Shown here: one piece after another, positions 1-31,734 of the stretch
Layout of the letters: each line of letters starts with the position of its first letter
How positions within the stretch are numbered: position 1 is the first letter of the stretch
Origin: Lanius collurio
Taxonomy: Eukaryota > Chordata > Aves > Passeriformes > Laniidae
Direction: 5' to 3'
Assembly: GCA_020086605.1 (NCBI GenBank)
Contig: JACBWW010000021.1
Location: 3,442,803-3,506,802, forward strand
DNA length: 64,000 nt
Position numbers and translations under genes: made by a program
The notes under the pieces: generated by a model
What the model was told of the DNA's origin: nothing
Database searches by the model: none
The model's input: only the letters and a program-made list of their open reading frames with translations

Positions 1-1109
1 AGGCAAAACAGAGAAGGACAAGTTGTGTCCTCTATCCTTGCACCTGCAGAGTTGTTTTGAGCACCAGGAAGTTATTTTCTTTAGGAATACTATTTAGAAA
101 TGGGTGATTTGCCGCTTTACTGGTCAATCTTGGTGGGTGGTTAACCTGAACCAATCATGTAATTTCCTTATTGGGCACTACCCTACAAAAGAAGCCTTCC
201 ATGGAAGGGGGTTTGGCTCACTGACCACCAGCCTCTGACTCGCCTCCATGGCGTGATTCTCGCCGTCCCTGGCGAGTAAACAGTGACATCTGGTGGCCCC
301 CACATGCACAGGCAGCCGCAGTTTTGTCCAGGCTTTTGAATGGATTTGTGGTAGCTGGGCAGAGGAGAGTTTTTAAGACTGTTAAAACCCCAGGAAAAAA
401 GCCTCGTTAAAGGCTTGGTCCCATAGTTGTCGGTGCAGAGTACAGGAAGTTGTAATCCAGTTTTCTTGTCTGTGGAGTTTATGTAACCTAAGCATTATCT
501 GGAGCAAGTTAAGCCTCCAAATCACAGACTAGTAGTGTGGTAAATGTGTGCCTTTGCCCTGGGAAGATAGGTTGGAAAGGGGAAGGACTTTAGGTGTAGA
601 CTAAAAGTGTCTCGAGAGGTATAAACAGAAATACTGTCTGCAGAACAGAAATGAACGAATGAGTGGCTCTGAGTGGCTCTCTGTCCTCTCCTCTCTGCTC
701 TGCAGTATGGATGCTATTTGGCACAATGCAGCATTCTTGTTAAACTCTTTCGCTCCAACTCCTATTGCTATTTATTTTGTCAACTACTGCTTTCAGAGAG
801 AGCAAAGGAACTGAAGTGTCCCAATCCTCTCACACTGATTTTTTTGTTTTTTAAGAGAAATCCTCCCCAGTCGATCTCCTTCAGTGCTTTGACTTTCAAT
901 GTTACTAAGTTAGACATAAAAGCTTTTTAAAAAGGGTCAAACTGTGACTATGCAAAAAGACCATTAAACTTAGAGAAATTATCATTTTTATTTGACTCAA
1001 TGTGAGAAGTGGTGACTGGGGGGTGAGCTTGATAGGAGTGTGCTCAAATAGTTACTGTATGATCAGTTAGATTTCTAATACTTTAATGCATTATAAATAC
1101 AGCCTTTAG
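1..1109 (+). other. TRPM1 intron, left edge of window
   Basis: Intronic DNA upstream of the first recognised exon. It holds the ERV fragment at 151-314. No further TRPM1 exon could be recognised in the first 1.1 kb. Confidence 0.6.
151..314 (+). mobile_element. ERV LTR end plus primer-binding-site-like fragment, copy 1
   Basis: This 164-bp stretch is nearly identical to 12396-12559. It has a CCAATCA box, a TATA-like CTACAAAAG, a block typical of LTR R/U5, and then TGGTGGCCCCCACATGCA at 291-308. That 18-mer resembles the tRNA-Trp-type primer binding site of avian retroviruses, which also begins TGGTG. Similarity stops 6 nt after it. Assignment to an endogenous retrovirus is inference from this layout. 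Confidence 0.5.
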
Positions 1110-22323
<21,214 letters not shown>

Positions 22324-23540
22324 AAGTGACTTATGGCCCCTGTTTTACCAACTGTCGAGAAAGCAGCATGACTAATTGAACAAACTAGGGATTTTAAAAT
22401 TAATTTCTAAAGAAGAATTTTGGATATGTGTGTTTCTCTTCTTTTAAACTTAATAGATACATGTTCTGTTCTTAATGCTTGCTGGGTTGGGTGAAAGGGA
22501 GATGTTCTCTCAGGGGCAGATAAAAAGTAGGTAGTCCATAGTTGCCAACTATATAGATCTTGCTTTGTTCCATTTCAGCCTCCCTCATAAGCTCATTTAC
22601 TGACAGGCTCTTTATAAAAGCTCTTAGAGGAAGAACAATGTTACAACGTAATAATTTTATCTGAAGACTTCTCGAACTGAACAAATTTTTAACCAGCTTT
22701 AGTTTTATCCTTACTTATGCAGCTGGTTTCTTTGTGGCCATGGTGTTTTTCAGATCAAAACAAAATTGTTGGAGGCAGGGAAAAATTATGCTGTCCCCTC
22801 TTTCACTTCTGATTTCATGCATGCTGCTTAGCTTCTCTTTCAGAATGGCACAATATAGTGGTTTTCATCCACTAAAATAGGTCAGAGTGGCAAAATACAG
22901 TTGTGTTTGGCGAAATCTGACCTGGAAAGCCATGTGTAGACATATTCTTAACCTGTCCTGAACATTAGTGGCATAATCTTGCTTTCTGAATCACGTCTGT
23001 CCCCAACCCAAAGCATGCTGGCAGCCTTAAACTGTTGAAAAACAGTGATCATTGTTTCAAAATGTTTAGGAAGATTCTAAGAATATCAAGTACATGGAGA
23101 TTTTAATAATTGAAATCTGCATTAATGTTTTGTGTAAATAAGGATTACAATAGAAATCCATGTAGACTTTGAATAAGATTCTGGCTTTTCTTAAATGCCT
23201 GCAAGGGAAAACAAAACAGGAAAGGTGTTCTGATCAGGTGAAATCAAAATATAACCAATTTTTGCCTGAAACAAATTTGCTGTGAGAAATTAATCTTTTG
23301 TTTTGCAATTTCATTATGATAGCACATGAGGAACAAGGAACAGTTTCTAGGAGTCCATCTAAACAAAATGTAAATATTCCAGATGAGAATAGAAATTCTG
23401 TATGTTTTCTTGAGTAAATTTCAAAAACAAATGTCAAAGGGGAAAAAAAGTCTCTACAGCAAAAGTGTTTTGAGGACTAAGACTGGAAATCAACATCAGT
23501 AGGTTTACGCACAGCACGTCTCAGCAGTGGCATTCTATGG
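22324..23540 (+). other. TRPM1 3' UTR and downstream sequence
   Basis: AT-rich sequence directly after the stop, without long coding potential, consistent with 3' UTR. No clean AATAAA lies in this stretch. The nearest AATAAA cluster is at 24732-24745, beyond the minisatellite, so the poly(A) site cannot be placed from sequence alone. Confidence 0.55.
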
Positions 23541-23544
23541 CCCA

Positions 23545-24278
23545 AAAGGGGGTTGGGGGTCCTAAAAATGGGGTCATAGGGTGTCAAAAAGGGGTCTGCA
23601 GTCCTAAAATGGGATCTGGGGTCCTAAAAAGGGAATGGAGGGTCTTAAAAATGGGGTCTGGGGTCCCGAAAGGGGGTCTGGGGTCCTGAAAAGTGTGGGG
23701 GGGTGTCCCAAAATGAGGTCTGGGGCCCTAAAAATGGGGTCTAGGGTCCTAAAAAGGGGTCAGGGCTACTAAAAATGGGGTCTGGGGTCCCAAAATGGGG
23801 GTCTGGGATCCTAAAGATGGGGTCTGGGGTGCCAAAAAGGGGGTCTGGTGTCCTAAAACGGGGTCAGGGCAGGGGGCGAGGCTGTGCAGGGGGGCGTGGC
23901 CAGGCAGGCACGCGGGGGTTGTGGGAACTCCATTTCTAGGACCCCGGACCCCCTTTTTAAGACCCCAGGCCCCATTTTTAGGACGCCAGACCTCCTTCCA
24001 CAACCCCAGACCCCATTTTTACGACCCTCCGTTCCCTTTATAGGACCCCAGACCCCATTGTACGACCCCAGACCCCTTTTTGGCACCCTATGACCCCCTT
24101 TTTGGACCCCAGACCCCCGTTCGGGACCCCCTGAGGCCCTTTTCTGGACCCCAGACCCCATTTTTAGTACCCCTGGCCCCTTTTTAGGACCCCAGACACC
24201 CCATTTTAGGACCTGAAAAGGGGGTCGGGGGGTCCCAAAATGAGGTCTGGGGTCCTAAAATTGGGGTCTGGGGTCCTG
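23545..24278. repeat. G-rich minisatellite with inverted duplication
   Basis: Degenerate units of about 21 bp, beginning GGGGTCTGGGGTCC and ending in an A-rich spacer, run in + orientation from about 23545 to 23870. A 60-bp GC-rich centre with GGGGGGCGTGGCC follows. Units then run in the opposite orientation from about 23938 to 24215, and two or three + units close the array. Rare variant units occur in the same order in both arms: GGGTCATAGGGTG at about 23570 pairs with CACCCTATGACCC at about 24084, and GGGAATGGAGGGTC at about 23632 pairs with GACCCTCCGTTCCC at about 24023. The array was therefore duplicated as a block. Confidence 0.9.
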
Positions 24279-27200
24279 TACTGCAGCAGGTCAAGCTGAA
24301 AGGCTGTGTACTCTAAGGCTATGTCTGTGCAGAGATAATACACTGAGGTAGTTTAAATTTGTTCATCTCACAGTATCTTGTAATACAGATATTTCCCTCA
24401 AGGCAAATGTTTTCAACATGGTGACTAATTTTCATATTGACAAAGGCAGGTTCATAACCCTACCACCTGATTCCATGAATTACCCCTTTTTACGGTGCAT
24501 CATTCAGGGACTAGCTTAACTTTGCCCTCACAAGTTTCTCGTGTTGCAGAGTCACTCTATCCATTTTAGAAGCTGTATTTCAATACCTGAGAGCCAAGAA
24601 AGTCCATTTTCCATATTATTTACTAATTCATTAATGTAGCCATTGAAACCTTCCAATTATGGTTTTTCTATGCTGATAATTTGGATGCATTCCAAGGTTG
24701 TATGCTTGACTATCGTCTTTGGCAAGATAAAAATAAATAAATAAAAATAAGTTTCTAAGTAACAAGAAATCATCTGCAAGGCCTATTCAGAAAACAGGAA
24801 CATGAGGAGGGTGCATGACCAAGGATGTTAACAGGATCATTTCATTAGCTCTGCAAGGTGAACAGGACTGTGCCCTGTTACAGATATTTTGGGCTGACAA
24901 AAAGCCAGAGTGCTGCTGACCCCTTCACGAGGAGCAGGTGAATTTTCCAAATGACAGCAGTCTTTGTGACACGGTGCTGGGTTCCCACAGATGCTTCTGT
25001 GGCACTGTCCTGTCCAGCAGCCCACTTGACCTGAATTAGTGTTGCACTCAAAAGCTGTTGGGAGCTAAGAGGAGGCACACCTTGGAGGTAAGGTCAGGAA
25101 TTTATTGTTAGTGTAACAAATTTTAGCAGTCTAATATATGAATTGTTATTAGTTTAGATCTATATAATTATAACAGAGAAGAGACAAGAAGAGAGAATAG
25201 AAAAGAATTCTACTGAGCTACTAAAGGAAGAACAGAATAAGGTAAAGTTATTCAATGCACACTTCCTACTACCTACCCCTTTGACGTTTATTCACACCTG
25301 CTGTGATCGTCTAATGGTCAGTGGCTACAGTGAGGTTAGTGAAGAAATACTACCAGCTGTCAGCATCCCAGATCCTTTGTAGGGTGAGCATGATGTTCGT
25401 GTTGTTTCTTCATCCTTATTTTTGCTACTTTAGGGGCATTTTTATGTGTGCTACAAAGTTACATCTTGTTTTTTGTCACTGGCCTTTAAATCCTACAAAT
25501 AAACCTGAATCTCCTCATCATTAGAAAAATTGTTTTCACAGCTGAACAAAGGGCCCGACCCCAGAGAAGGCTGCGCTGGGTTTGTGCTTCTGTTCACTGT
25601 CACTGCCACAGGGACTGCGGGTTGTTTGCCATGTTATACACACATATATATGTGTAAGTAAAGGACTGTTATTCCTATTCTTTATATCTTTGCCTGAAAG
25701 CCCCTTAATTTTGAAATTATACTTACTTGGAGGGAAGGGGGTTGCATTCTTCATTTCAAGGGAGGCTCCTGCAGACACCTGTCTTCCAAACCAGGACAAG
25801 GTGGAACACTGTATTATGAATAGCACGATATAACTCTAGGCAAGTATTATGTACACAATGATTAACAAGGAAAGTGTCCTTAATTGACACAGCAAAGTTC
25901 CATGTCATTAAGCCTCTTTAGAAAGAAGACAGCTTCCACTTCACAGATGTGCCCTGCAAAGGAGGCTTTTTTCCTGAGATGCCTCAAGAAATTAAAACCT
26001 TTTGCATAATTTTTATGTCTTTTGTATATATTTGGCTAAGACTGTCGATGTTGCTGTTCTGCATAAATAATGACATTTTAATTTTCTTCTAGATCTTCAT
26101 CAAGAACGACTGTTTTTTTACCAACTGCCTAATAAATTTAAGGCATTATTCTTTTATTCAGTTAGAGGTAATAGACACCTGTAGGGCTGGCTCCCTCCGA
26201 AGGCCCCAGCCAGAGTCCCACACTTCTGAGTGCAGGCTGAGGCAATTTGGGTGCACAAACTATTGTGTGCAAAAATAGAGAGGTGTCCAGGCAAAGTAAT
26301 AAACTGTAACGCTTCCAGTGAAAAGTAGAACTGACTTTCATCAGTGAATCCCTGACTTTGCAGAGTTGCTGCACACACTTGCTATAGCTCTGGGCACCTA
26401 GCTCAGCTGCAAAATCAGACAATGTTTGTGTCTTTTTGTCTTGGAGTTCAAACTAATAATTGAACCAGTCTTCAGAGAGCTTTGAAAACATGTAAGTTGC
26501 CATAGACATACAGGCCTGGAAGAGATCATCTGCACTAGGTGAGTTCAGCTATGTCAGTAGCATCAGTGGCAGATGGTGGTCAAACCTGTTCTGGAACGTG
26601 TCTAATGAAAGCCATTCTCTAATCTGCTGAGAGATCAAAAGAGATCATTGTGAAAAATTCGTTCCAACTTAACCTCAGCCCTCATGCATTGCACAAGCCA
26701 AAGCACTTCCCCAAACACAGAGCTGCCTTGTGAGGTTGTATCAGAACTTTTAGGAAGGTGCCTAACCTGAGTGTGCACTGAATACAGCAGGCTATCCACC
26801 CCAGCCATAGCTGACAGATAATTATCTGCTCTGTCACAAACAGTGGCACTGTGTGTAAAAAGGGCCCTGGGAGACAACCACACACCGTGAGGAGGGATAC
26901 CACTGGGAGAGCAGACCAGACTGCTTCTCAGAGGGAGAGGGCTGAGTGAAAGGGTCCTGGTCAGTCTAGCACACAGGAGATACCACTGAATAAACAAGGT
27001 AGAGGCAAGGAAAATAAGTACGTTGAGTAAAAAAACTATTTTTTAAATAATGAGAATAACACGAGACATCTGCAGTCTTTTCAGTTCAGCTGGCTTTGTT
27101 GCATAGCTGCCTTCCCACCATTCTTTCAAGACTATCATAGAACAAAGGCATTCTCAAGAATCTCTGGCTTGGCAGAACTGTTTGAAGAAAGTGAGCAAGA

Positions 27201-28765
27201 GAGGCAGAGCTGGGATGGCCAGAGATGGGCATGCAATTGAGTTCATTGCCAAAAAGGAGCTGGAGAATTTCCCTGCCTGTGCTGCCTGCCCACCCTGCTC
27301 TGCTTGACTGTCCTGCTCTGCCTGTCTGCATCTCACTGCAAGTTGTGACAATTAACTTGCTTCTCTGAAGTACTCAATTCTGTCAAATCAGCCTTCTTCC
27401 CCTACTGGCATAGAACTCTTTCAGTGGAAGCTTGTAATCAGTTCCAGTAACAATCCTCACAAATCTTGTGAGAGCTTAGTTTTGATTTTGTTTGCTCATT
27501 TTCACACCAGCATGCAATTTCAATGTGTCAGTGCAGTCCTTAATGGAAATTTTTGCTATCCTGTGATCATCCTCTCATAAGTAAGATTGCTTTTGCAGCT
27601 AAAAAGCTGGAAAAACTCCTAAAAAGTCTCTGTGCTGACCCAGAAACACTCTTGTAATTCTGATGTGGTGTAAATAATCACAATTTATATTATCACTGGC
27701 AAATTTGTCATGTGCAATTTCAAATCTGGGCAGTTTCTCCCTTCCTCATCCCCTCACTTTCTCTTCCCCCTCTTTTGAGTTAAATTCCCTTTCACCAGTG
27801 TTCTCAATATGAACAAAAACTTTAGAGAAGGATAACAATAAGGGCTAGTCCCGCAGTATTTCTCACTTCTCAAACATCCAAGAGATTTAGGTTATGAAAG
27901 GGGATGAGGGGAGCTGTGGTTTGCTCTCACAGCACTCAGCTCTAACCCACCAGCAGCATCTGCAGCACAGTGCACTCTCTAAAATGGACTGGGGCATCAG
28001 ATCATGCCAGGCTCTGAGTAATCCCACTTAGACAATGATGCTTGCAGCATAAAATAAAAATGGTATATGTGAAAACAGAGGATAAAGTGAAGGGCATTGT
28101 CTGTCAATAGCAATAAGATGGGACCTCTGTGCAAGGAGATGCCCTTGTTTTGAAAAGTACACTGGAATTGGTTTTACCTTCTCCAAGTCCAAGAGCAGGG
28201 TGCTCTCCCCTGGGCTGTTGAACAGCATTAAATGTATGCACATGAGCTTTCCTCAACCTGGGCAGGTACCAACGGATTCTTTCCCTCCTCACTGTTCCAT
28301 CAAACCTTTCTGCTGCAATTAGTGGGGCATGTCCACTAAATTGTGGAATTCAGATTGTGCCCTAAAGTCTGTTCTTTCATTGAACACACACCCCCTCAGA
28401 CTTCACAAAAATTCCAGGGTCTATAATGCAATATAATATACCTTCTATTAATGAGGGAAGATCTTGATCTTGCAGCTGATGTTGAGTGCTGCATACATAA
28501 TTTTGTGTCTAAAAATGTGTCCATTTTTCTAGAGTTTTCACCACTATGCTGTACCAGGCCTTTACTAATTGCATGTGAGCTGTTCCATTTTCATAACAGC
28601 ATGCTGACCAAAATCCTGCTTTTTAATAAGGTGAGGCTGCAAAACACCAGCAGTTTGTTTGTCATGTCGTGGTCTTCAACTCTCACCCCTAAAACACGGT
28701 CCTTGCTGTGAACTCTACTTGGCTCATAGCTGGGACCATGACTGTGATGCACCAGAAGGCAGGGG
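24279..28765. other. Intergenic DNA between TRPM1 and MTMR10
   Basis: No exon of either neighbour was found. It holds an AATAAA cluster at 24732-24745, the LTR fragment at 25551-25798, and a possible very old CR1 piece near 26500-26620 (AGGCCTGGAAGAGATCATCT). The many short open frames have no recognisable protein. Confidence 0.55.
25551..25798 (-). mobile_element. LTR fragment, family X, uninterrupted copy
   Basis: Read on the - strand it starts TGTCCTGGTTTGG, continues AGACAGGTGTCTGC and GAATGCAACCCCCTTCCCTC, then ACACATATATATGTGTGTAT, and ends in TCTGGGGTCGGGCCC. The same sequence recurs at 43065-43774, where a solo LTR interrupts it. The TG start and dispersed nature suggest an ERV LTR; family X is a working label only. 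Confidence 0.6.
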
Positions 28766-30250
28766 TGTTGTGGTTTGACACAACTAAGTGTCAAGCACAC
28801 GAAAATCAGTTACTTTTATAAGGAAAAAAGAAAGAATAAGAAAATATTGAGGAAAACTAGATAGCTGCAAGGCAAAGCAGGTTCAAACTTAAAACAGTTG
28901 CAGTACAAGGAAAGAGTTTTATTACTAACAGAATTAAAAGTTAAAAGACATAACAAGAAATTAAAACAAATAACACCCCCCTTTTTCCCAGCACTTTTCT
29001 TTTTTTCTTAGCTAGCACAAAAGATAACACAACATAGGATTCTAGTCAGTGCTGCAGTTCTTGAAAACTCTCTCTCTTATGCTTAAGGACAAAAGGGTTT
29101 CTTCTTGCTTCGCATGGTTCCTCAAACTGCCCCCAACAGCAGACCTGCCCAGAAAGAAACAATCTGCTGGGGTGTAACACATCTCTTCTATGGAAAATAT
29201 CACAGTTTTTCCACACTGCCACAGCTGGGCCATCACATGGGGTTATCAGTCTTTTTAAGGATGGGTTATTTTGGCCTGAACACAAAGGCTTTTTCTGCTA
29301 CAAGTCCTTAAAAGCCTCTCACTGCTCCTATATAGCCTGGCATAGGCACTCTTCACAATCTTCACGGGCCACACGTGAGTCTTCCACCCACCCATGCACT
29401 CCAAGTGGATTAAAGAGACAAACAGTTTGAGATGTTACAGTTTCTCACCACCACATGCAAGAAGTATTTTTAAGCTACGTGCGAGGAACGCGGCACCGCC
29501 CCTTTTCTCCCGTCACCATTTCCAGCTCCGTCTCACATGGCTCACTCTCTCTCTGACTCTGAAGCCTCTGTGTTGAAGAATGTTCTTGTTCAGGCTTTAT
29601 GGTGAAGAAAGCCTCGCTCCTTTTGTGCTGCTGGCTGCATGGGGTTTTCTTCAGTTCAGTGTGAAGTGTGCTGGCTGCAGACCGGAGGCTCACGCCGGCT
29701 CCATGTGGAGAACAGGGGGAGCCGCTCTGGAAAGATTTTAGCTGTGTGCCAGTCCAGGGCTGGGTCTAGCTGTGTGCCAGCCCAGGGCTGGGGTTAGCCC
29801 TGTGCCAGCCCATGGCTGGGGTTAGCCCTGTGCCAGCCCATGGCTGGGTTTAGCTGTGTGCCAGCCCAGGGCTGGGTTTAGCTGTGTGCCAGCCCATGGC
29901 TGGGTTTAGCTCTGTGCCAGCCCATGGCTGGGTTTAGCCCTGTGCCAGCCCAAGGCTGGGTTTAGCTCTGTGCCAGCCCAGGGCTGGGTTTAGCTGCCTG
30001 GGCTCTGGGATGGTTCCTTCCCCACTGACCCAGGGTCCATGCCGTGGCATCAGGGAGAGGGGAAGGGGGCCGGGGCCCGGAGGCTCCGAGGCTCCCCCAC
30101 CTCCCTCAGGTGAGCTGGAACAAGAGGAACTCCCCCCTTTCCGTGCAGTTTAAATGTGTAAATTGTGAGAAACATCATTGGTCTAAAAAATGTGTCAACT
30201 CAGATTCAACCCACTACAAGGGGCAACCCCTTCTTACCTGACTGAACCCA
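28766..30250 (+). mobile_element. Endogenous retrovirus remnant: LTR-like left end, minisatellite, gag nucleocapsid trace
   Basis: It opens with TGTTGTGGTTTGACAC, a typical LTR-style start in songbirds. A TATA motif (CTATATAG at 29328-29335) lies about 560 bp in. Beyond the LTR-like part come a 28-bp minisatellite and a short open frame (30044-30241) whose second half has a CxxC...H...C zinc-knuckle pattern at 30155-30193, as in retroviral nucleocapsid. The knuckle is one residue shorter than the canonical spacing. No pol or env and no right LTR were recognised. The right border is uncertain. Confidence 0.45.
29736..29998. repeat. 28-bp minisatellite, nine units
   Basis: The motif GTGCCAGCCCAGGGCTGGG recurs with its GCC at 29748, 29776, 29804, 29832, 29860, 29888, 29916, 29944 and 29972, an exact 28-nt period. 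Units vary at a few sites only (AGGG or ATGG; TGTG or TCTG or CCTG). Each unit contains the palindrome CAGCC(C)NNGGCTG. The period is not a multiple of three, so it is not conserved as coding sequence. Confidence 0.95.
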
Positions 30251-30746
30251 GCAGACCTGGCTCCAAAATCTGGAGAGACCTGATGGATTGACCCAATTGC
30301 ATTGTGACTGGATCATCAGCAGGAGAGCCCAGGCTCTCCCCCTTCCTTAGATCTCACAGCTGACAGACCATGTATTCCTGATCTAGGGATCTCCATTACA
30401 CCATATTTCCATTCAAACTGTTGCTTCATGTAGGAGGTATTTCCACTGCCAAGTTCCGAGCAGTCTTATATTTACCTGCAGTATGGACTGTATGGGTGCT
30501 ATAGGCCACTAAAGCAAACATGAGCAGTTAGTTACTCCGTTTCCTACTTAAAAGAGATAAAGGTGATGGATTTTGGCAGTTTAGGTAGGTGCCTGTGTAA
30601 TTTCCATGTTCGGAAGAAGCTCAGGTGAGCAACACATGCGTGCTTGGAAGGCTTAAAGGGAATTATACAAATGATGGATCAACATCCAGCTCCCACAGTC
30701 AGCTGGGTTGCAGAGTGGGAGGGTGACTGCAGCACCCACCTGGGGC

Positions 30747-30868
30747 ATCACAGAATCGCACAGAATATGCTGAGTTGAAAGGGACCCGCAAGGATCATTG
30801 AGTCCAGCTCCTGGTCCTGCACAGAACCATCCCTAAGAGTCACACCATGTGCCTGAGTGTTGCATACA
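30747..30868 (-). mobile_element. CR1 LINE 3' end fragment
   Basis: TCACAGAATCGCACAGAAT, TGCTGAGTTGAAAGGGACC, ATTGAGTCCAGCTCCTGG and GAGTCACACCATGTGCCTGA are hallmarks of a CR1 3' end read on the opposite strand. Confidence 0.75.
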
Positions 30869-30935
30869 CCCCACAGCTGTAATGCGTACACCTTGTGTAA
30901 AGGGTGACAGGGGAAGAACTCAATTGCAGTAAATG

Positions 30936-31037
30936 ATTCACAGAATCACAGAATGTCAAGGGGTCACCCTTGATCTCCCAGTTCCAACCCCCTGCCATGG
31001 GCACGGGCAACTTGCACTAGAACAGGTTGCTCAAGGC
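30936..31037 (-). mobile_element. CR1 LINE 3' end, left half, split by a solo LTR
   Basis: TTCACAGAATCACAGAATG, CCAACCCCCTGCCATGGGCA and AGAACAGGTTGCTCAAGGC match the avian CR1 3' end on the - strand. The element continues at 31516 after an inserted LTR. Confidence 0.75.
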
Positions 31038-31515
31038 TGTCAGGAAAATTAATCCACGAACACCAGAGGTTTATGTCCAAAAAGGAGACAGAGGACTCAC
31101 ATAACTTTGTTTGAATAAAGGGAGAGGCCATGGGGCATTTCCCCTGGGGTCTCCCAAATTTTTAGAGGGCACAGCCTCCTTTTATCCTAATTTCCCAACC
31201 GCATTTCCCTCTCTCTTTCCCCATTGTCTAAAGTACTCGAGAGGTACAGACTTCCCGGAACACCTAAGGTTCCCTTCTAATGTATAACACCCCTTTATTT
31301 TTAGTTCTTATTGAATATTATGATTTTCCCATTGTTTCTTTCGTCTTTCAATATCCAATTTCATTTATCAACAGACCTACAGTTTTTTTGTAGAGACAAA
31401 TCTCTTTCCATTCATTAGTCAGTGGAACCCTTCTCATTGTTTATCTCTCAGTGCTAATTTCATCAACCAGCAGGCCCAGAGATTGTTTGTACAGACAAGT
31501 CTCTCATTCCTTTCA
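31038..31515 (-). mobile_element. Solo LTR inserted into CR1, 478 bp
   Basis: The insert runs TGTCAGG...TTTCA on the + strand and is flanked by AGGC at 31034-31037 and 31516-31519, a 4-bp target duplication. On the - strand it has TG/CA ends, a TATA-like GGATAAAAGGAGG and downstream CTTTATTCAAA, as expected for an LTR. CR1 sequence resumes right after it. A 4-bp duplication is typical of class I (gammaretrovirus-like) elements. The AGGC match extends leftward to CAAGGC if the CA of the terminus is counted, so the exact border has 2 bp of slack. Confidence 0.7.
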
Positions 31516-31630
31516 AGGCCTTACGGATCCTGGCTGTGAACAGTGCCAGGGATGGAGCAGCCACGGCCTCCCTGGGCAGCCTGTGCCAGTGTCTCACCAC
31601 CCTCTCCACCCTGCTGGAGCTGGATTTTAC
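31516..31630 (-). mobile_element. CR1 LINE, right half of the split copy
   Basis: CTGGCTGTGAACAGTGCCAG, GGATGGAGCAGCCACGGCC, TCCCTGGGCAGCCTGTGCC and AGTGTCTCACCACCCTC continue the avian CR1 consensus exactly where 31037 stops. Confidence 0.75.
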
Positions 31631-31734
31631 CGCTGCCCTACGAGACACCCCTGGGTAGCAGTAATTCCTGCAGGCTCCCGAACGGGGTTTCAGTTCCCAC
31701 GGGGCTGAGAGGCCAAACTGTGGCAATCCTGTGG

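Noticed and set aside
23749..24161. Several Gly/Pro-rich open frames on both strands
   Set aside because: They are products of the 21-bp minisatellite, whose period is a multiple of three and so gives repeat-like peptides.
30241..30430. Possible retroviral protease or dUTPase trace after the zinc knuckle
   Set aside because: Several stops and only scattered similarity by eye; too weak to annotate.
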